Below, piece after piece: positions 35,277-44,763 of a stretch of 64,000 bases of DNA. How positions within the stretch are numbered: the first letter of the stretch is position 1; each line of letters starts with the position of its first letter. The translations under genes and the position numbers were made by a program. This DNA comes from Calothrix membranacea FACHB-236 (GTDB taxonomy: Bacteria; Cyanobacteriota; Cyanobacteriia; Cyanobacteriales; Nostocaceae), in assembly GCF_014696315.1 (NCBI RefSeq), contig NZ_JACJPX010000025.1, forward strand, positions 40,202-104,201. The letters are read 5' to 3'. A model generated the notes under the pieces. It was not told where the DNA came from and did no database searches. It saw only the letters and a list, made by a program, of their open reading frames with translations.

Positions 35277-36182
35277 ATGATTTCAAATCAACAACATTGG
35301 AGATATAACCTACGGGTTCTAGCAGGAGCTACTCTTCATAATTTAGGTGCTTATCGTAGCTTATTACCCCGTTGGTGTCCACAACCAACAAAGTTACAGC
35401 AACGTCTCAGAGATTACCTTGCTCATTATTATCGGGAAATAGAGCAAGCAGAGGTGATTTTGAAACTACCAGAATTAGGCGGAAAATTCTGCTGTGATTT
35501 GAGAGATCATATGCTGGAACCCTATGTATGGGGTGAAAAAATAATTTATGAATTCAAAGAGATTGAGTATTGTCGTAAGCAAGTTAAACCAAGAGATTAT
35601 ATAGTTGATATCGGAGCCAATCATGGTTTTTGGGGAATAACCTTAGGAAGAGCAATCAATGCATCAGCAGTTTATTTATTAGAAGCTAATCCCAAAATCC
35701 TCCAAAGATTAGAAAAGACAACTCAAATCAATCAAGAACTACCAATTCAAATTTTACCCTATGCGATAACGGATGGGCAAATTACAGAAGTAGATTTTTA
35801 TTTGCCAGTAGATAATTTAAGCGGATTAGGTTCAACTGTATTACATTCTCAAGCTTATGAGCATGGTTACTTAAAAGATAACCAGAAAATCACAGTTGCA
35901 GCCCGTTCTTTAGATCAACTCTGGCATGATGGTTATCTCAAAAATATGGATATAGTTAAAATTGATGTGGAACAAGCTGAAGATGCTGTAATTCGTGGCG
36001 GATTGAAAGTTTTACAAGAGTGCAAACCACGGCTATTAATGGTAGAAACTTCTAATGAAAGTTGGGCTTTTCAACAACTAAATCAGTTGGGTTATCAAGC
36101 ATATTGCTTAGACGATTTAGGAAATGAAATAGCTGTTACTTCTGAATATTTTTGGGGTAATATATTTTTCCGAATTTCCTAA
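35277..36182 (+). CDS. FkbM-family methyltransferase
   Basis: 301 residues. The FkbM region has the SAM loop VDIGANHGFWG (about 109-119), the acidic LLEANP and the IVKIDVEQAEDAVIRGG segment that carries the family acidic residues. FkbM enzymes O-methylate hydroxyl groups of sugars or polyketides. It could methylate a sugar hydroxyl or the chain end. The ATG at 35277 lies seven bases past the wzt stop; an earlier GTG at 35259 would overlap it. Directly behind the exporter genes, which supports a role in glycan capping. Confidence 0.88.
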   Translation: MISNQQHWRYNLRVLAGATLHNLGAYRSLLPRWCPQPTKLQQRLRDYLAHYYREIEQAEVILKLPELGGKFCCDLRDHMLEPYVWGEKIIYEFKEIEYCRKQVKPRDYIVDIGANHGFWGITLGRAINASAVYLLEANPKILQRLEKTTQINQELPIQILPYAITDGQITEVDFYLPVDNLSGLGSTVLHSQAYEHGYLKDNQKITVAARSLDQLWHDGYLKNMDIVKIDVEQAEDAVIRGGLKVLQECKPRLLMVETSNESWAFQQLNQLGYQAYCLDDLGNEIAVTSEYFWGNIFFRIS

Positions 36183-36266
36183 TCTTGTAATTTAGGATTA
36201 GTAGAGAAAATCAATGATATTTTATTGAACATAATGATATATAGTTAATTTAGCGATTTAGAATAG

Positions 36267-37238
36267 ATGATATCTATAGGAAATCGAAAAACACCTCTCA
36301 TCAGTATTGTTGTTCCTGTATATAACCGAGTTTGGTGTTTAGAATCATCTGTCAAATCCATTATTCAAACTAATTATCCCTATTTAGAGATAATTATTGT
36401 GGATGATGGTAGTACTGATGGTTCCTATGAATTATCCCTGGCATTAAGTAATCAATATCAATCCCTCGTCAAAGTAATTCATCACCCAGAGCGAATCAAT
36501 AAGGGAATAGCAGCAACACGAAATTTAGGTATTCAGATGAGTCAAGGTTATTATTTAGCATTTCTTGACTCTGATGACCTTTACTTGCCTAATAGATTTA
36601 AGCACGCAATTACCTATTTATATAACCATCCAGATTTACTGGGAACTATCGAACCTTATCAAGTTATCTCTTTAAACAATGAACATGAGCCAGCTATTAA
36701 CTATCACTTAACAACAATTGAAATTCTGAATGGTTCTCAGTCCCTTTCTTACTTGGAACAAATGCTATGGTTTAATCAATACTGGACTATGCCAGTTATC
36801 ACTGTTAAGCGTGAAGTATTTACATTAATTGGTCAATTTGATACAAGTTTAAGATTTGCTGAGGAAACAGCTTTATGGCTCAAATTAGCAGCTACTGGTA
36901 AAGTTGCTTGTCCCCAAAATGAACATCCTGTTGCTATTGTACAAAGACATGATTCACATTCACACTCACCTGAGAGAGACGAAGTTGAAACTTACTGTAA
37001 CTTCATGCATGTCTTACTCGATAGCTATGATTGGATGAGACATTCTACAGAGTACAAAACTCCAGATAAAATTTCTTTACTTAAAAAACGCTTGAGAGAA
37101 TATGCTATAACTTGCCTTACTCATCCTAAAATCTCTAAAGCTAAAAAGTTAGCAATCTATTCCAGCTTAATCAAAAGTTATTGGCAAATAGTTTTCGATA
37201 AACTTGTTTTATCCAATTTTGTCAGAAATCTAATTTAA
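36267..37238 (+). CDS. Family 2 glycosyltransferase
   Basis: 323 residues of GT-A fold: SIVVPVYN (13-20), VDDGST (45-50), and DSDD (101-104) as the metal site. The acceptor half contains RFAEETALWLKLAATG, a typical ED-region variant. A short C-terminal basic region may bind membrane. It begins 84 nt after the FkbM gene and belongs to the AT-rich part of the island. Donor sugar unknown. Confidence 0.92.
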   Translation: MISIGNRKTPLISIVVPVYNRVWCLESSVKSIIQTNYPYLEIIIVDDGSTDGSYELSLALSNQYQSLVKVIHHPERINKGIAATRNLGIQMSQGYYLAFLDSDDLYLPNRFKHAITYLYNHPDLLGTIEPYQVISLNNEHEPAINYHLTTIEILNGSQSLSYLEQMLWFNQYWTMPVITVKREVFTLIGQFDTSLRFAEETALWLKLAATGKVACPQNEHPVAIVQRHDSHSHSPERDEVETYCNFMHVLLDSYDWMRHSTEYKTPDKISLLKKRLREYAITCLTHPKISKAKKLAIYSSLIKSYWQIVFDKLVLSNFVRNLI

Positions 37239-37270
37239 CAAATTTAAAAAGTCCAACATAGTACCAATAG

Positions 37271-38224
37271 ATGAATATCTCTTTATCCATCTCAGTTGTA
37301 ATTCCTACTTATAATCGCAAACATATAATTGATAGAGCTTTAAATAGTGTTCTTTCACAAACTCTTCTTCCTCAAGAAATTATTGTGGTAGATGATGGTT
37401 CTACAGATGGAACAGGAGAGTGGATTGAAAGTAATTATATCAATGTCACATTAATTAAACTACCCCAAAATCGAGGTGCTTCTTATGCTCGTAATATGGG
37501 TATTTTAGCCTCTACAGGAGACTACATAGCTTTTTTAGATTCTGATGATATTTGGGAACCTAATTATCTTGAGTTATTATCTTTTAGTCTCAAGACTTTA
37601 GATAGTCATGTTCTTGCCGTTTGTGATGTAAAAGTAGTTTTAGAAGATTCCAGCCAGATTTATATTCACAAAAGTTGTCCAAATCAAAAGTGTTACCGCG
37701 ATCAAATTCACAACTTACTACAAGAGAACTATATCACTACTATGTCAAGTGTAATGGTTCGTCGCGATGCAATTGCAGCAGCAGGGTTATTAAATCCAAG
37801 ATACAAAGTTGTTCATGATCGTGATTGGTATATTCGATTAGCAAAGGTAGGTAGCTTTACATCAGTTTCAGAAATTCTCGTCAATCGCTTTATTTCTCAG
37901 CAAAGTCTTGTTGGTAACTTAGATTCTTATTTTTTAGACATATTTACTTTTTTGAAAGATTTTTTTAACAATATTACTTTCCAGGAGTATTTTGACTTAA
38001 AAAATATTACATTTGCTATGAACTATGAAAAGATTGCTGATTTGCTTAACTCTAAGATGAGTATTAAGTGGAGATTAACATGCTACATAAAATCATTTAT
38101 TTATGGATTATTTGCCATGCAACCTAATTGGTTATTGCTACCTAAAATATTAATTATTATGAAAGGATTAATCAGTTTGAATACCAAAAAACTAATTAAA
38201 TATCAACCTAGTAATTTTATCTAA
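37271..38224 (+). CDS. Family 2 glycosyltransferase
   Basis: 317 residues. VVDDGSTDGT (39-48) and DSDD (90-93) mark a GT2 enzyme. The acceptor half has VHDRDWYIRLAKVG, in the position of the catalytic-base segment. A C-terminal hydrophobic-basic tail may anchor it at the membrane. It lies 32 nt after the preceding GT2, and the radical SAM gene follows after 21 nt, so these three look like one transcript. Confidence 0.92.
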   Translation: MNISLSISVVIPTYNRKHIIDRALNSVLSQTLLPQEIIVVDDGSTDGTGEWIESNYINVTLIKLPQNRGASYARNMGILASTGDYIAFLDSDDIWEPNYLELLSFSLKTLDSHVLAVCDVKVVLEDSSQIYIHKSCPNQKCYRDQIHNLLQENYITTMSSVMVRRDAIAAAGLLNPRYKVVHDRDWYIRLAKVGSFTSVSEILVNRFISQQSLVGNLDSYFLDIFTFLKDFFNNITFQEYFDLKNITFAMNYEKIADLLNSKMSIKWRLTCYIKSFIYGLFAMQPNWLLLPKILIIMKGLISLNTKKLIKYQPSNFI

Positions 38225-38245
38225 ATACCACATAAAATATTAATT

Positions 38246-39337
38246 ATGATTATTAATCGTAGCCTAGATCAGCTTCGTGCTATTAAGCAAAAGATTTTTC
38301 ATCCTACAGAAGTTCAAAACTCATTAGCAACTCCAAAAAATATTTTTCTTTTTCTCACAAATCTTTGTAATCTTAGTTGTGAACACTGCTTCTATCACTT
38401 TGAGTTGAATAAATCTGCCGAAGGTTTATCTATTAATCAATTACAAAAGCTTGCTTCTAGCTTCAATAGACCAGCTTTTGTCTGCTTAACTGGTGGTGAA
38501 GTAACCCTAAGAAATGATTTGATAGAAGTAGTGCAAACATTAGCTGATTATGGAAAAGTAGAACATATAAATGTCTGTACAAATGGATTTTATGTTGAGC
38601 GTGTTGAGAATTTTGCAATAGAAGTAGCCAAGCAAGGAAAAATTAAAAAATTAGGATTCCAAATTTCACTAGACGGTTTAGAAGCAACCCATAATGAAAT
38701 CCGCAAGAATCCCCGATCTTACAAGAATGCACTGGAAACTGTTAAACTCTTACAAAAGCTTCAGTCAGTTTATCCTCAAATATCAGTATCGCTGTTAAGC
38801 GTAGTTACAAAACACAACTTTGAGCAGATGATAGAACTTTTGCATCATACTCAAAAGTTGGGAGTAAATCACTCTTTCTCTATTGTCAGAGGCAACTACA
38901 GCGTATTTGACTTAGAATCTGAGATGGCATCAGGATTTGATGTTATGGAGGAAGATACTACTTTAGGAATGAACCTCGAAGATTGGCAAAAAATGATCCA
39001 AACTTTGAGAAGTGTGAAAGAGCAATATGGTTATTCCAGCCCTGGAGAATTAAATTTCCGCAAGTTGAATGTAACTTTAAAAGTCTTGAAAGAACAGCGT
39101 CGCATTATTCCATGCTATGCAGGCTTTAATGATAGTGTAATTTACCCAGATGGAAGTGTTGCAGTTTGTGAAACCACAAAACCATTTGCGAACTTGAAAG
39201 ATTATGACTTTGACTTAAGTAAACTGTGGCATTCTGAAGCTGCTAATCAAATGCGACAAAAAACTCAAAGTTGTTCGTGCATCCATGCTTGTAATTTAAT
39301 TAACTCTCTGCTAGAGAATCCTCATTTAGGGAAATAA
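38246..39337 (+). CDS. Radical SAM protein with C-terminal cysteine cluster (SPASM-like)
   Basis: 363 residues. C41, C45 and C48 (CNLSCEHC) form the CxxxCxxC motif that binds the radical SAM 4Fe-4S cluster. A GGEVTLR segment is the SAM-binding GGE. The C-terminus has five further cysteines (C290, C308, C343, C345, C349), as in SPASM or twitch domains that hold auxiliary clusters. Such enzymes modify peptides or sugars by hydrogen abstraction. In this island a sugar epimerisation, dehydration or deoxygenation is the more likely job, but a peptide substrate cannot be ruled out; no precursor peptide was seen nearby. It stands between a GT2 and a hairpin before the AsnB gene. Confidence 0.85.
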   Translation: MIINRSLDQLRAIKQKIFHPTEVQNSLATPKNIFLFLTNLCNLSCEHCFYHFELNKSAEGLSINQLQKLASSFNRPAFVCLTGGEVTLRNDLIEVVQTLADYGKVEHINVCTNGFYVERVENFAIEVAKQGKIKKLGFQISLDGLEATHNEIRKNPRSYKNALETVKLLQKLQSVYPQISVSLLSVVTKHNFEQMIELLHHTQKLGVNHSFSIVRGNYSVFDLESEMASGFDVMEEDTTLGMNLEDWQKMIQTLRSVKEQYGYSSPGELNFRKLNVTLKVLKEQRRIIPCYAGFNDSVIYPDGSVAVCETTKPFANLKDYDFDLSKLWHSEAANQMRQKTQSCSCIHACNLINSLLENPHLGK

Positions 39338-39355
39338 CATCAGCAGCAGATTGCA

Positions 39356-39393
39356 TGTCATTTGTCATTTGCACTTGTAAATGACAAATGACA
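39356..39393 (+). terminator. Perfect 15-bp inverted repeat after the radical SAM gene
   Basis: TGTCATTTGTCATTT (39356-39370) and its exact reverse complement (39379-39393) have an 8-nt loop and lie 18 nt past the stop. The arm is itself built of repeated TTTGTCA-like heptamers. It could end the upstream operon or partly attenuate the AsnB gene. Confidence 0.6.
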
Positions 39394-39529
39394 AAGGAAG
39401 ACCTTAATGATTGTTGATGTAATGAATCTGTTTTAGCTTAGTTTAGCCATATTTGTGAGCATATCGGGTAGAACTGTTTGAATTTTTATAGTTTAAATAT
39501 AAACGCTATTAAGTTTTATTAAAAAAAAT

Positions 39530-41449
39530 ATGTGTGGATTTTATGGAATTATTGCTAAATATCAACTAGAAAATATAAATCAAGACAGAGTATCAAATCT
39601 CTTAAGACATAGAGGGCCGGATGATCAAGGAGTCGATGCATCTTCTATTCACCTTCTGGGACATTTACGTTTAGCCATTATTGATTTAAGTTTAAGCGGC
39701 AGACAGCCTGTACTAAGTCCAGATAAGTCTATTCGGCTAGTTTTTAATGGAGAAATTTATAACTATGTAGAATTGCGAAGACAACTAGAACATTGCTATG
39801 ACTTTAAAACAAACTGTGATACTGAAGTACTTTTAGCTGCTTATGTTCTCCAGCGCGAACACTGCTTAAAGCAACTACAAGGGATGTTTGCCTTTGCTGC
39901 TTGGGACACTAAAACCGAGACTCTGTTTATTGCACGTGATCGAATTGGAGAAAAACCTCTTTACTACTGGTTCGACCAAAATTATTTCTGCTTTGCTTCT
40001 GAGCTAAAAGCACTTCTAGCACTAATACCTTACCGTCCCGATTTAGATTTTAGCGCCTTTGATGAATACTTACGATGGCAATATGTGGTTGAGCCTCGAA
40101 CTCCTTTTAAGGGAGTTCATAAATTACCTGCTGGACATTGGTTAAGTTTAAATCGTTCTGTTTGGGAGGTATCGCTCAATGCTTATTGGTCTCTAAAAAG
40201 TATTCCATCTAGAACAGGAGATCCAATCCAAGAGATTCGCTCAGAACTCGAAAATTCAATCCAACTACAACTACGTTCTGATGTTCCGGTTGGAATTGCC
40301 CTCAGCGGTGGGCTGGACTCAGGAGGAATTACTGCAATTGCATCTCGATTTAACTCGAATTTACAGGCATTTAGTGTAGGCTATCCAGACCGTCCACCCT
40401 TTGATGAGCGAACTCAAGCTGAAACACTAGCTCATACACTTGATATTCCTTTTTACTCTGTAGAACTTACAACCTCAAACATGCTGAGTGAATTTCAGCA
40501 GTTAGTTCGAGCAATGGATGAACCAATAGGTGATATGTGCGCCTATAGTAGTTGGTCTGTTGCTCGTTTAGCCGCATCACATGGTGTAAAAGTTCTCCTC
40601 AGTGGTTTTGGAGGAGATGAAGTATTTTGGGGTTATGATTGGTTGCAACGAGCAATTAATCAAAATATACAAAAACAAGCGTTATTGAAAGTTCCTGGCT
40701 TGTTTAATTTATTACAAGCCATAGCACCTTTAATTGATCATCGGATCTATAGACGATTAGCTTATTCATTTCCCATAAAAAAATATAAAGTATATCTTGA
40801 GCAATTGCATAGTCTTATGCAAAGTTGGCATTACAATTCACCAAAAGAACCAATTTATGCAGAGATAACTAGAGCTTTTCAACAAACACAAGAACTTGAG
40901 AGATTATACACTCATCATATTGACTATTTTTCAGCTTCTAAAGATCACACTTTGAATCCTTGGAATATAGAACTATCCCAGGTAGAAGATATACCCCAAA
41001 TGGTTCTCGATCTTCTCTTCAAGACTTGGCTGGTTTCAGACTGTCTTACTCTTGCAGATCGAGTCTCAATGGCAGCTAGTGTAGAACTTCGTTTACCTTT
41101 GCTGGATTACCGTTTTATTGAAACTGTAATTGGGTTTCAGAAATCCTATCCTGACTTTCATTTACCTCCTAAAACAAGATTACGCCAAGTGTTAACAGGT
41201 GTTTTACCTGACACAGTCTTACAACGTCCCAAACGGGGTTTTGAACCACCTGTGCATGAGTGGATTGATGCCATTATTAATACATTCTTCGATATTATTA
41301 GAGGAGGAATTTTAGTAAAAAAACAATGGATTCATATTCATGTGTTAGAAGAATGGCTTCAAAGTTACCGCCTTAATAAGCAACGTGGATTTTTATTATA
41401 TAAATTGATTTTGTTTGAACTGTGGTATCAAGAATTAGTTGGGCTGTAA
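39530..41449 (+). CDS. Glutamine-dependent asparagine synthetase-type amidotransferase
   Basis: 639 residues. The nucleophile Cys2 (MCGFYG) is intact, with the glutaminase motifs RHRGPDD (26-32), NGEIYNY (73-79) and RDRIGEKPLYY. The ATP-pyrophosphatase loop SGGLDS is at 259-264. It therefore should hydrolyse glutamine and use ammonia to amidate a carboxylate. In polysaccharide clusters close relatives (for example WbpS) amidate uronic acids, which fits better here than asparagine synthesis; asnB itself remains possible. It follows a hairpin by 137 nt and precedes a glycosyltransferase by 12 nt. Compare the cysteine-less homologue at 9291. Confidence 0.9.
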   Translation: MCGFYGIIAKYQLENINQDRVSNLLRHRGPDDQGVDASSIHLLGHLRLAIIDLSLSGRQPVLSPDKSIRLVFNGEIYNYVELRRQLEHCYDFKTNCDTEVLLAAYVLQREHCLKQLQGMFAFAAWDTKTETLFIARDRIGEKPLYYWFDQNYFCFASELKALLALIPYRPDLDFSAFDEYLRWQYVVEPRTPFKGVHKLPAGHWLSLNRSVWEVSLNAYWSLKSIPSRTGDPIQEIRSELENSIQLQLRSDVPVGIALSGGLDSGGITAIASRFNSNLQAFSVGYPDRPPFDERTQAETLAHTLDIPFYSVELTTSNMLSEFQQLVRAMDEPIGDMCAYSSWSVARLAASHGVKVLLSGFGGDEVFWGYDWLQRAINQNIQKQALLKVPGLFNLLQAIAPLIDHRIYRRLAYSFPIKKYKVYLEQLHSLMQSWHYNSPKEPIYAEITRAFQQTQELERLYTHHIDYFSASKDHTLNPWNIELSQVEDIPQMVLDLLFKTWLVSDCLTLADRVSMAASVELRLPLLDYRFIETVIGFQKSYPDFHLPPKTRLRQVLTGVLPDTVLQRPKRGFEPPVHEWIDAIINTFFDIIRGGILVKKQWIHIHVLEEWLQSYRLNKQRGFLLYKLILFELWYQELVGL

Positions 41450-41461
41450 AGGGTTTCCAGA

Positions 41462-42319
41462 ATGACGCAGTTAGCACCAATAGCTTTTTTTGTATATAAT
41501 CGCCCCCAGCACACTTTGAAATCGCTGGAATCTTTAGCCAATAACAAGGATGCTGATAAATCTGATATTTTTATTTTCTCGGAAGCTCCAAAAAATATAG
41601 AAAATGAAGGACAAGTAAAGGAAGTACGTAAAATAATTAGAAGTAAACAGTGGTGTAAAAACGTTCATATTATTGAACAAGAAAAGAATTTAGGATGTGC
41701 TAATTCTATAATTAATGGTGTTACTAAACTTTGTGAACAGTATGGGCGTGTCATTGTTGTTGAAGATGATTTAGTTCTCAGCTCTTATTTTATTAATTAT
41801 ATGAATACTGCTTTGGATATTTATGAAAAATATCCCCGTGTTATGCAGATTTCTGGGTACATGTTTCCAGTACAGCTAAAGCTAGAAACAGATGCATTTT
41901 TCTTACCATTTACAACATCTTGGGGATGGGCAACTTGGCAAAGATCTTGGAAGTTTTTTGAGCCTCATATGTTGAGCTATGAAAAACTCAGATTTAACAA
42001 ACATCTGAGATATGAGTTTGATTTAAATAGATCGTTTCCATATTTCAAAATGCTTGAAGAACAAATATACGGCAAGATAGATTCATGGGCTATTCGCTGG
42101 TACTTGAGCGTATTTATGTTAAATGGAATAACTCTTTATCCTCACCAATCGTTAGTATTTAATATTGGCTTTGATGGTAGCGGAACACATTGTGGCTTTT
42201 CAGAAACTCAGACTTCTATATCTGAAAAAAATATCAGTATCTTTCCAAAAGATTTAATTATTGATAAAAAGGTGAATTCTGATGTATTCAAATATTTAAA
42301 ATCTTTAAGAAGGTATTAA
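41462..42319 (+). CDS. GT-A glycosyltransferase with SWGWATW signature
   Basis: 285 residues. The start AFFVYNRPQHTLKSLESL and VVEDDLVLS (E101-D103 metal site) mark a GT-A enzyme related to the GNT-I/family-2-like sugar transferases that recur in bacterial surface polysaccharide clusters. FTTSWGWATWQRSW (150-163) is a family signature of unknown role. It is 12 nt past the AsnB-type gene, so the two are probably co-translated. Confidence 0.82.
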   Translation: MTQLAPIAFFVYNRPQHTLKSLESLANNKDADKSDIFIFSEAPKNIENEGQVKEVRKIIRSKQWCKNVHIIEQEKNLGCANSIINGVTKLCEQYGRVIVVEDDLVLSSYFINYMNTALDIYEKYPRVMQISGYMFPVQLKLETDAFFLPFTTSWGWATWQRSWKFFEPHMLSYEKLRFNKHLRYEFDLNRSFPYFKMLEEQIYGKIDSWAIRWYLSVFMLNGITLYPHQSLVFNIGFDGSGTHCGFSETQTSISEKNISIFPKDLIIDKKVNSDVFKYLKSLRRY

Positions 42320-42348
42320 TTTCTATTAAATACCATTTCAATACTTAC

Positions 42349-42996
42349 ATGCAAGCAAATACTATAATCAATCAGAAAATATGTTCTTATCCAAAGTTAC
42401 TAATGCGAACAATCGCCAAAGTTTTTTATAAAATTGCGTTTATAATAGAATCTTTCACAAAAAAAGATAATTTACATAAATCTTGTTATATTCAAATTCA
42501 TCAATCTTCTGAATTTTTTAGTCAAAATCTGCAATTTAAGCCTGGTTGTTCTGTATTTATTGATGAAAATAGTCAAGTACCAGGCTCTTTAATATTTGAT
42601 AAAGAAAATGCTGCAATATCAATTGGTAAAAGAGTTTTCATGAATGCTAAATTGATTGCCGCAGAAAAAATAGAAATTGAAGATGATGTAATGATTGCTT
42701 GGGGAACTACAGTAGTTGATCATAACTCTCATTCTATATCTTTCTCACTTCGCTCTAAAGATGTTGTTGATTGGCAAACAGGGAAGAAGGATTGGACACA
42801 TGTTAAAGTTGCTCCAGTAAAGATTTCTAGTAAAGTATGGATTGGGTTTAATTCCATCATTCTTAAAGGAGTCATAATTGGTGAAGGTGCAGTAGTTGGA
42901 GCAGGTTCAGTTGTAACTAAAGATGTTCCACCTTGGACAATTGTTGCTGGTAATCCAGCTCGTATAATTCGAGAAATTCCTGAAAATGAACGCTAA
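42349..42996 (+). CDS. Hexapeptide-repeat acyltransferase
   Basis: 215 residues. From about residue 60 it shows the left-handed beta-helix pattern (I-G-x repeats: IGKRVFMNAK, IGFNSIILKGVIIGEGAVVGAGSVVTKDVPPW). The final GNPARIIREI is typical of sugar O-acetyltransferases. H125 (VVDHNSH) lies in the usual catalytic histidine position. It probably acetylates a sugar hydroxyl of the glycan. It overlaps the next methyltransferase gene by 11 bases, hence translational coupling. Acceptor unknown. Confidence 0.88.
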   Translation: MQANTIINQKICSYPKLLMRTIAKVFYKIAFIIESFTKKDNLHKSCYIQIHQSSEFFSQNLQFKPGCSVFIDENSQVPGSLIFDKENAAISIGKRVFMNAKLIAAEKIEIEDDVMIAWGTTVVDHNSHSISFSLRSKDVVDWQTGKKDWTHVKVAPVKISSKVWIGFNSIILKGVIIGEGAVVGAGSVVTKDVPPWTIVAGNPARIIREIPENER

Positions 42997-43831
42997 TTTG
43001 TTGACTTGGGAAGAGGCGGTGCAATTCTTAAGAGAACAAGCAGATAAGCAAGAGCTAGTTCGCGATTGCTACTATGATGATCCACTAGAAATTGCTGCTG
43101 AAAGATTTAGTCTGAGTGAAGAATGGCTAGAAGTAGAATACTTACTTAAAAAGTATATTCCAGGGAAAGTTTTAGATATAGGAGCAGGTAGAGGAATTTC
43201 AAGTTATGCCTTTGCTAAAACAGGTTGTACTGTTACGGCACTAGAGCCTGATCCCAGCTTATTAGTTGGAGCAGGTGCAATTAAGTCATTAGTTGAAAAT
43301 ACTAAACTTCCTATTGAGGTTTCTCAAGATTATGGCGAAACTCTGCCTTTTAAAGACAATACATTTGATATAGTGTACGGACGGGCAATATTGCATCATG
43401 CACAAGATTTAAAGCAACTGTGTCGAGAAGCTTCAAGAGTTTTGAAACATGGGGGAATTTTTATTGCTACTCGTGAACATGTTATTTCAAAAAAAGAAGA
43501 CTTACAACTTTTTTTAGAATCACATTCCTTGCATTTTCTTTATGGTGGTGAAAAGGCTTATCTACTCAGTGAATATAAACAGGCTATTCAAGAAACTGGT
43601 TTTAAGCTGTTGAGGTCTATTGGCCCTTTAGAAAGTGTCATTAATTACGCACCAATAACTAAAGCTCAATTTAAAGACAGTGTCATATCTGCACTTGCTC
43701 GTCGTTTGGGAAGAGAACTAGCAAGCCCTTTAGCCTTTAGTAAAATCATTCAGCAGATCTATGGCCAATATGCTTCTAGCAAAATGAATATTCCCGGTCG
43801 TCATTACTCATTCATGGCAATAAAACAGTGA
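42986..43831 (+). CDS. Class I SAM-dependent methyltransferase
   Basis: 281 residues. SAM motif I VLDIGAGRGISS (about 57-68), ALEPDPS for the acidic ribose-binding residue and FDIVYGRAILHH for motif IV identify a Methyltransf_11-type enzyme. It could methylate a sugar. It begins inside the acyltransferase gene and ends by overlapping the GTG start of the epimerase (43828), a tight run of three coupled genes. Confidence 0.87.
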   Translation: MNANLLTWEEAVQFLREQADKQELVRDCYYDDPLEIAAERFSLSEEWLEVEYLLKKYIPGKVLDIGAGRGISSYAFAKTGCTVTALEPDPSLLVGAGAIKSLVENTKLPIEVSQDYGETLPFKDNTFDIVYGRAILHHAQDLKQLCREASRVLKHGGIFIATREHVISKKEDLQLFLESHSLHFLYGGEKAYLLSEYKQAIQETGFKLLRSIGPLESVINYAPITKAQFKDSVISALARRLGRELASPLAFSKIIQQIYGQYASSKMNIPGRHYSFMAIKQ

Positions 43832-44763
43832 CTAATCTAACACCATCTGTTTTGGTGACAGGAGTTGCGGGCTTTATCGGTCGATACATAGCCCGCTATT
43901 TCTCAATTCAAGGCTGGTCTGTTATCGGAGTTGATAATGCTCCTCCTGAAAATGCACCCTTGGCAAACTTAATAGCTTATAATCGCCTTCAGCTTCCAGA
44001 TGGAGGCTTAGATAAATTTATCCAAGAATATTCACCTCAAATCTGCATTCATTGTGCTGGTCGTGCTTCTGTCGGTTTATCCATTACTGATCCCATAGCT
44101 GATTTTTACTCCAATACTGCTTTAACATTTGAGGTTCTCAACTCTTTACGACTCAATGCACCAGAGTGCAGACTTATTTTTCTTTCGAGTGCTGCTGTAT
44201 ATGGTAATCCAGAGTCACTACCAATTCAAGAAACGCAGTCACTAGCACCTCTGTCTCCCTATGGTTTCCATAAGTTGCATTGCGAACAGTTATGTTTAGA
44301 GTTCACAAAAGTCTACGGTTTACCTACCGCCAGTGTGCGGATATTTTCAGCCTATGGTCCCGGTTTACGGCGACAGGTCGTTTGGGATATTTGTTGGAAA
44401 GCTTTGACTCAGAATGTAGTCACTCTGCAAGGAAGTGGATTAGAAAGTCGCGATTTTATTCATGCTTTGGATATTGCTAAAGCATTAAGGGTAATTGCAA
44501 CTACTGCACCGATGCAAGGTGAAGTCTACAACTTAGCTTCTGGACTGAAAGTAACTATTGCAGATTTGGCTGAAATTGTACTTGATGCCCTGGATTATGA
44601 GGGAAATCCTAAGTTTGATGGGATTGTTCCTGCAGGGAATCCCCTATACTGGCAAGCTGATATTTCAAAATTGAATTCTTTAGGATTTCAGCCCTCTGTT
44701 CCTTTAGAGCAAGGTATTAAAACCTTTGCTAATTGGTGTCGTGCAGAATTAATCGGCGTATGA
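43828..44763 (+). CDS. NAD-dependent epimerase/dehydratase/reductase
   Basis: 311 residues of extended SDR type. The NAD loop is GVAGFIG (12-18), active-site SS at 120-121 (LSSAAVYG) and YxxxK (Y145, K149). The start is GTG, in a GTGA overlap with the methyltransferase. The substrate is a nucleotide sugar. It is the only such enzyme besides Gmd in the window, so reduction of GDP-4-keto-6-deoxymannose (as Rmd or Fcl do) is my preferred inference. UDP-glucose 4-epimerase-like activity is possible too. The four-base ATGA overlap with the next GT4 gene keeps it in the operon. Confidence 0.85.
   Translation: MTNLTPSVLVTGVAGFIGRYIARYFSIQGWSVIGVDNAPPENAPLANLIAYNRLQLPDGGLDKFIQEYSPQICIHCAGRASVGLSITDPIADFYSNTALTFEVLNSLRLNAPECRLIFLSSAAVYGNPESLPIQETQSLAPLSPYGFHKLHCEQLCLEFTKVYGLPTASVRIFSAYGPGLRRQVVWDICWKALTQNVVTLQGSGLESRDFIHALDIAKALRVIATTAPMQGEVYNLASGLKVTIADLAEIVLDALDYEGNPKFDGIVPAGNPLYWQADISKLNSLGFQPSVPLEQGIKTFANWCRAELIGV

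Noticed and set aside
38246..41449. RiPP cluster from radical SAM plus AsnB-type genes
   Set aside because: The AsnB-type protein has a complete glutaminase domain and no short precursor ORF lies between or beside them; a glycan role is simpler.
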